Shown here piece by piece: positions 60,911 through 64,000 of a stretch of 64,000 nucleotides of DNA (position 1 is the first letter of the stretch; the number at the start of each line of letters is the position of its first letter). The translations under genes were made by a program, and so were the position numbers. The notes under the pieces were generated by a model. It did not search any database and was not told the origin of the DNA. It saw nothing but the letters and a program-made list of their open reading frames with translations. The stretch is taken from assembly GCA_034509425.1 (NCBI GenBank), contig JAVTVJ010000369.1, positions 651,501-715,500 on the forward strand. The letters are read 5' to 3'. Source of the DNA: Eopsaltria australis. Its lineage: Eukaryota; Chordata; Aves; Passeriformes; Petroicidae.

Positions 60911-62220
60911 ACCGTCCGCAGGAAATATCATCCCTGTGCAAAGACACGGCTCCAGGGGGGAGCCTGTGCCTGTTTCCTGGCGTACTGAGGGGTCTCTTCA
61001 ATGCAGGACGGAAGTTTGTGGAGATTTTAGCAGCCGTAGGGGCTGTCCTCAGGAGACTGAGGTCAGAGCTCGGTAGCTGCTGCTGCTCCCGAGGGGCAGC
61101 TGCGATCTATGCTCTGTGTGACCAGGGAGAGCACCTGAGGGAACGGCTGGAGCTGACAGGAGAAATTTAGGCTGGATATTAGGAAAAGGTTCTTCCCCCA
61201 GAGGGTGCTGGGGGAAGATCAAGATCATCGAGTCCAATCCATGCCCTATCACCTCCACTAAACCGTGGCACCGAGTGCCCAGCCTGTTTTACAATCGGTG
61301 GTACAAATAAATGCTGAGTCTATGTAGGTCCTGGAGCAGGGTTTGGTTTTGTTTAGTTGCAGGATGGAGGGAGAAGCCCTCCCAGTTTCCCAGCTGGAAC
61401 CCACGTTTGGAATAAGCCTTTGCTTGTCCTTTCTTCCATTTTTTTGTATTAATGTTATACATTTTTTTTTTTTTTCAAAATTATCAAAGACAACTGTAGG
61501 ATGTAGAGAGAACAAATTACCTTAGGGAATGGTGGCAAAGCATTTGATGCCAAGCATCCAGTGTGATGAACCCTGGCTCTTAATTCAACAAGGCAAACAC
61601 ACTTTTTGATGTACTGCTGACCTTTCCCAGAATTCCAGGACAGTGGCATTTGCAGTCCCATGTTGCTCTGGACACTCAGCACAGGCAAGCTGAACACTCA
61701 CAGAATGACAGCGGGGTCTGGCCTGATGTTTGGGTCAGTTGTTTGGTGGTGTTTGCTGTCTGTAAAGTCCCTCTCCAATGCTGATAATCACAGTTACAGG
61801 TTACCCGCCCCATTCTGCTTTCCTTTGCTCCAGCTGAAGAGCAGCACAGGGTCAGTGTGAGGGGCGTGAATGCACTTTGCAAAAGCCAAACCAGGGTTTC
61901 TGAACCATTTGCAGGGCTTTGGGGAGGACACATTCCCAGGATATCTCTTTAGTCTTATGTGTTTTATTTCCCTTCTCTGAACCCATACAGCTGAGTTGCA
62001 GTTTGCCTTCATCTGCTTCCTGATTGGGAACGTGTACGATGCCTTTGAGCACTGGAAAAGACTCCTGAACATCCTGTGCCGCTCAGAGGAGGCCATAGGG
62101 AAGTACCAAGACCTTTACATCAACCTCATTTCTGTGCTGTATCACCAGCTCAATGAAATCCCAGCAGATTTCTTTGTGGACATTGTCTCCCAGGACAACT
62201 TTTTAACCAGCACCTTACAG
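60157..62220 (+). CDS. AAR2: AAR2 splicing factor, partial (326 codons; last exon beyond window)
   Basis: AAR2 is a chaperone-like factor of U5 snRNP assembly; it binds PRPF8 and keeps BRR2 off until nuclear maturation. Exons 60157-60904 and 61991-62220 join in phase 1 to give 326 codons. Conserved landmarks are LFFEGA near residue 16, [53 protein letters not shown] and HSMDLSYAL, then [18 protein letters not shown] and [21 protein letters not shown]. The human protein has 384 residues, so about 55 are missing, in an exon past 64000. The start [10 protein letters not shown] matches the family N-terminus. The frame stays open upstream to before 59500, but that is CpG-island sequence without homology. 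The neighbour relation to EPB41L1 is as in human. Confidence 0.96.
60905..61990 (+). other. AAR2: AAR2 intron, 1.09 kb
   Basis: Contains CR1-derived sequence at 61145-61280 and a T14 run at 61462-61475. No exon was recognised. Confidence 0.8.
61145..61280. repeat. CR1 remnants, composite
   Basis: 'ggctggatattaggaaaagg' with 'ttcttcccccagagggtgct' is + strand CR1. It is joined directly to 'gatcatcgagtccaatccat', which reads as - strand CR1, so two insertions or a rearranged copy lie here. Confidence 0.7.
61991..62220 (+). CDS. AAR2: AAR2 coding exon 2
   Basis: 230 bases: two bases of an alanine codon, then [34 protein letters not shown] to [17 protein letters not shown]. It is the helical C-terminal domain, very similar to human. 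Acceptor catacag|CT, donor CAG|gtaggt, ending phase 0. GC content is ordinary, unlike exon 1. Confidence 0.97.
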
Positions 62221-64000
62221 GTAGGTTTTTGTCTGTTCCCTGGAAAATGGGAGTGAGGGAATACAGGGAATCAGATCTGGGGAGAAGCTGCCAAAGAAAT
62301 TAAGCTGCATGGGAGATGGGAGCCTGTCTAAGCACAGGGATTTTCTTTTACCTTTTCCCCTGTTATTCAGCAAGAAATGCAGCTCAACAGCTACAAGAGA
62401 GGGTGGGCAAGTGCAACATAATGTCTGTTTGTTTAATTTTTCCAAAATGCCATTAATTCTTAAAAAGAAAAAACAACACAAAAAACTTGGGCATAAAGGA
62501 GTGATGATGCCGAGTTTTGAAATTATTTGCTCAGTATGCAGGGAAGCTGCAGCAAAACCTTATTGAGCTAAGGGCAGTGATAGTGTTTAAGAATCTTCTC
62601 CATTCCTTAGGACAGCTGAGGATTTCCTGTAGTCAGGTTCTTATCCAGAGGGAATTTATGGTTATTCCAGAATTCAAAAGATGCTGCTTCTGCTGATACA
62701 GGTGGGGGCAGATCTGTAGCTCAACCCAGTGAAACCAGTTACTCCCACTGATGGTGACTGTGCTGGCAGTGCAGCAGGCTGGCTTAGTTTACAAAGAAAA
62801 GCCCAAAGCAGACACACTGATAAAGCTGAGCAGTGGGAACCAGCCCTGCAGGAAGCTGTGGGTGGTTGTGCTACAGGTGCTCTCAGAGTTTGGTGCCCTC
62901 TCCTTTCCCAGGAGCAGTTTCATTCCTCTCCTTGTTAACCCCAAGATCTTGCTGTACTTTTGGGGAGAGCGGAGGTGTTCGGGTTTCTTTGCTTGGTAAA
63001 ATGTTTTGGGAGACATTGCTTTAATGACGTGGCTTTAAGATTTTTCAATTGGGATTCTTACAAGTCTCGGGGGGGTTAATTTACATTTTATTTTTGTAGG
63101 TAGATTTTTTCCATCCCACTTCTGGACTGGACAACCCAGCTGTGTCTGCAGCACACTCGGAGCAGTGCTGTCAGTTCCCAGCAGTACCCAGAATTTGGCA
63201 ACCAGCCATTCTTTCCCCTTAAGGGGAATTTGGGAAACCCTTATTGCTGGTTTTGGCTGCCTGAGTCTTGTCCACCCCTGGGCTCCATCAGTCTGGAGCA
63301 CAGCAGGAGCTGTGCTGGTGTCAGGATCACCCTTAAGCCCTGGCAGGAGTCACCACATTCCCAGTGACAAAGAAAAGCCTTGCAAACTGAGCCCTTCCTC
63401 ACTCAAGAGTTCTCAGTTTCTCTGCTGCCATGGGATTTCCCCAAAGTCGTGCCAGGGAAGCTCTGGGCCTTGCCCTACCTCTCACTTTACACACAGACAT
63501 CAGAATTCTCTGCCTCAGCTGGCCATGGGCAGATGTTCAGGGCTGTGGGGGAGGGCATTGTCTGTGCAGCTCCTGCTCAGCTCTGGAAGCAGCAACTTTA
63601 TTTTTGGAGTTTGACCCAAGGCAAGAAGAGCACAGCACAACCACCAGTGACTGTGCAGCCCTACCAGTGCTTAAACAAAAAAAAACTTGGTGAAATAACT
63701 GATTTAATGTGCAGTTCATTGAGTAGAAGTGGGAAGTATAATCTTCTAATCATTTTTTTCCCTACCTCTTACATAGCAGCGTTGCTATGTAAGAGTTCTG
63801 TTAGAAAGAGGCAACTTTCCAGTAGAATGAGCAAGGAAAAGGCAAATGTTCATCCACAAAGCAACGAACTTTGTTGCTCATTGTCAGTGTTTTATCCAGG
63901 TTTCAGTAGGTCTCTCCCAGATAAGAGGCTGTGTTTTCCCCAGAGGAGATTTCTTTTTATGGAAATTAGTTCTGGATCACAAGTTCAGGAGGAGCAGAGT
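62221..64000 (+). other. AAR2: AAR2 intron, runs off the window
   Basis: I searched this stretch for the expected last exon (human starts VFFSSACSIAVDATL) and did not find it. It holds a perfect 13-bp inverted repeat at 63766-63795 and A- and T-rich runs. No other gene was recognised. Confidence 0.7.
63766..63795. repeat. Perfect 13-bp inverted repeat with 4-base loop
   Basis: CTCTTACATAGCA and its exact complement TGCTATGTAAGAG flank the loop GCGT. It could form a cruciform or RNA hairpin. There is no T-run or gene context to suggest a function. Confidence 0.9.

Overview
The window is vertebrate nuclear DNA from a bird. The genes have many introns with GT-AG splice sites. The introns are short and GC-rich, and CR1 LINE fragments lie on both strands, many with the familiar avian CR1 3' end. 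A retrovirus-type solo LTR is also present. A songbird or other neoavian is likely, but the species cannot be named from this sequence. All gene calls are on the + strand. The order EPB41L1 then AAR2, in the same orientation, is that of human 20q11.23.

Layout. Positions 1-165 hold a CATCC-rich minisatellite. A CpG island at about 440-1170 probably carries a promoter and a non-coding first exon of EPB41L1, with a donor after 856. A first intron of about 29 kb follows. It contains CR1 fragments, a (TCTCC)18 array, a 41-base poly-C run, a second CpG-rich block near 24 kb, several low-GC islands that look like possible regulatory elements, and a solo LTR at 29.07-29.44 kb. The EPB41L1 coding region runs from 30219 to 55885 in 21 exons. 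Joined, they give 877 residues, close to the 881 of the human form I recall. In order the protein has an N-terminal headpiece, a three-lobed FERM domain, a FERM-adjacent segment, a linker, and the C-terminal domain. The last exon adds two codons and a stop, then about 2.9 kb of 3' UTR ending near 58755.

The most interesting part is the 9.6-kb interval between coding exons 13 and 14. It holds three further open segments with splice sites, all phase 0: 99 nt (40917-41015), 2580 nt (44974-47553) and 108 nt (48090-48197). Together they would add 929 residues and give a long isoform of 1806 residues. The 99-nt cassette follows a 207-nt stretch with no AG and a long CT/TCTA tract. UGCAUG (RBFOX-type) sites, including the same 12-base tandem pair twice, lie in the introns around this block. 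This suggests tissue-regulated splicing.

About 1.2 kb beyond EPB41L1, half of it CR1, a second CpG island carries the start of AAR2, a U5 snRNP assembly factor. Two AAR2 coding exons are present (326 codons). The last exon, about 55 codons by comparison with human, lies beyond the window. I saw no tRNA, rRNA, CRISPR array or other protein-coding gene.
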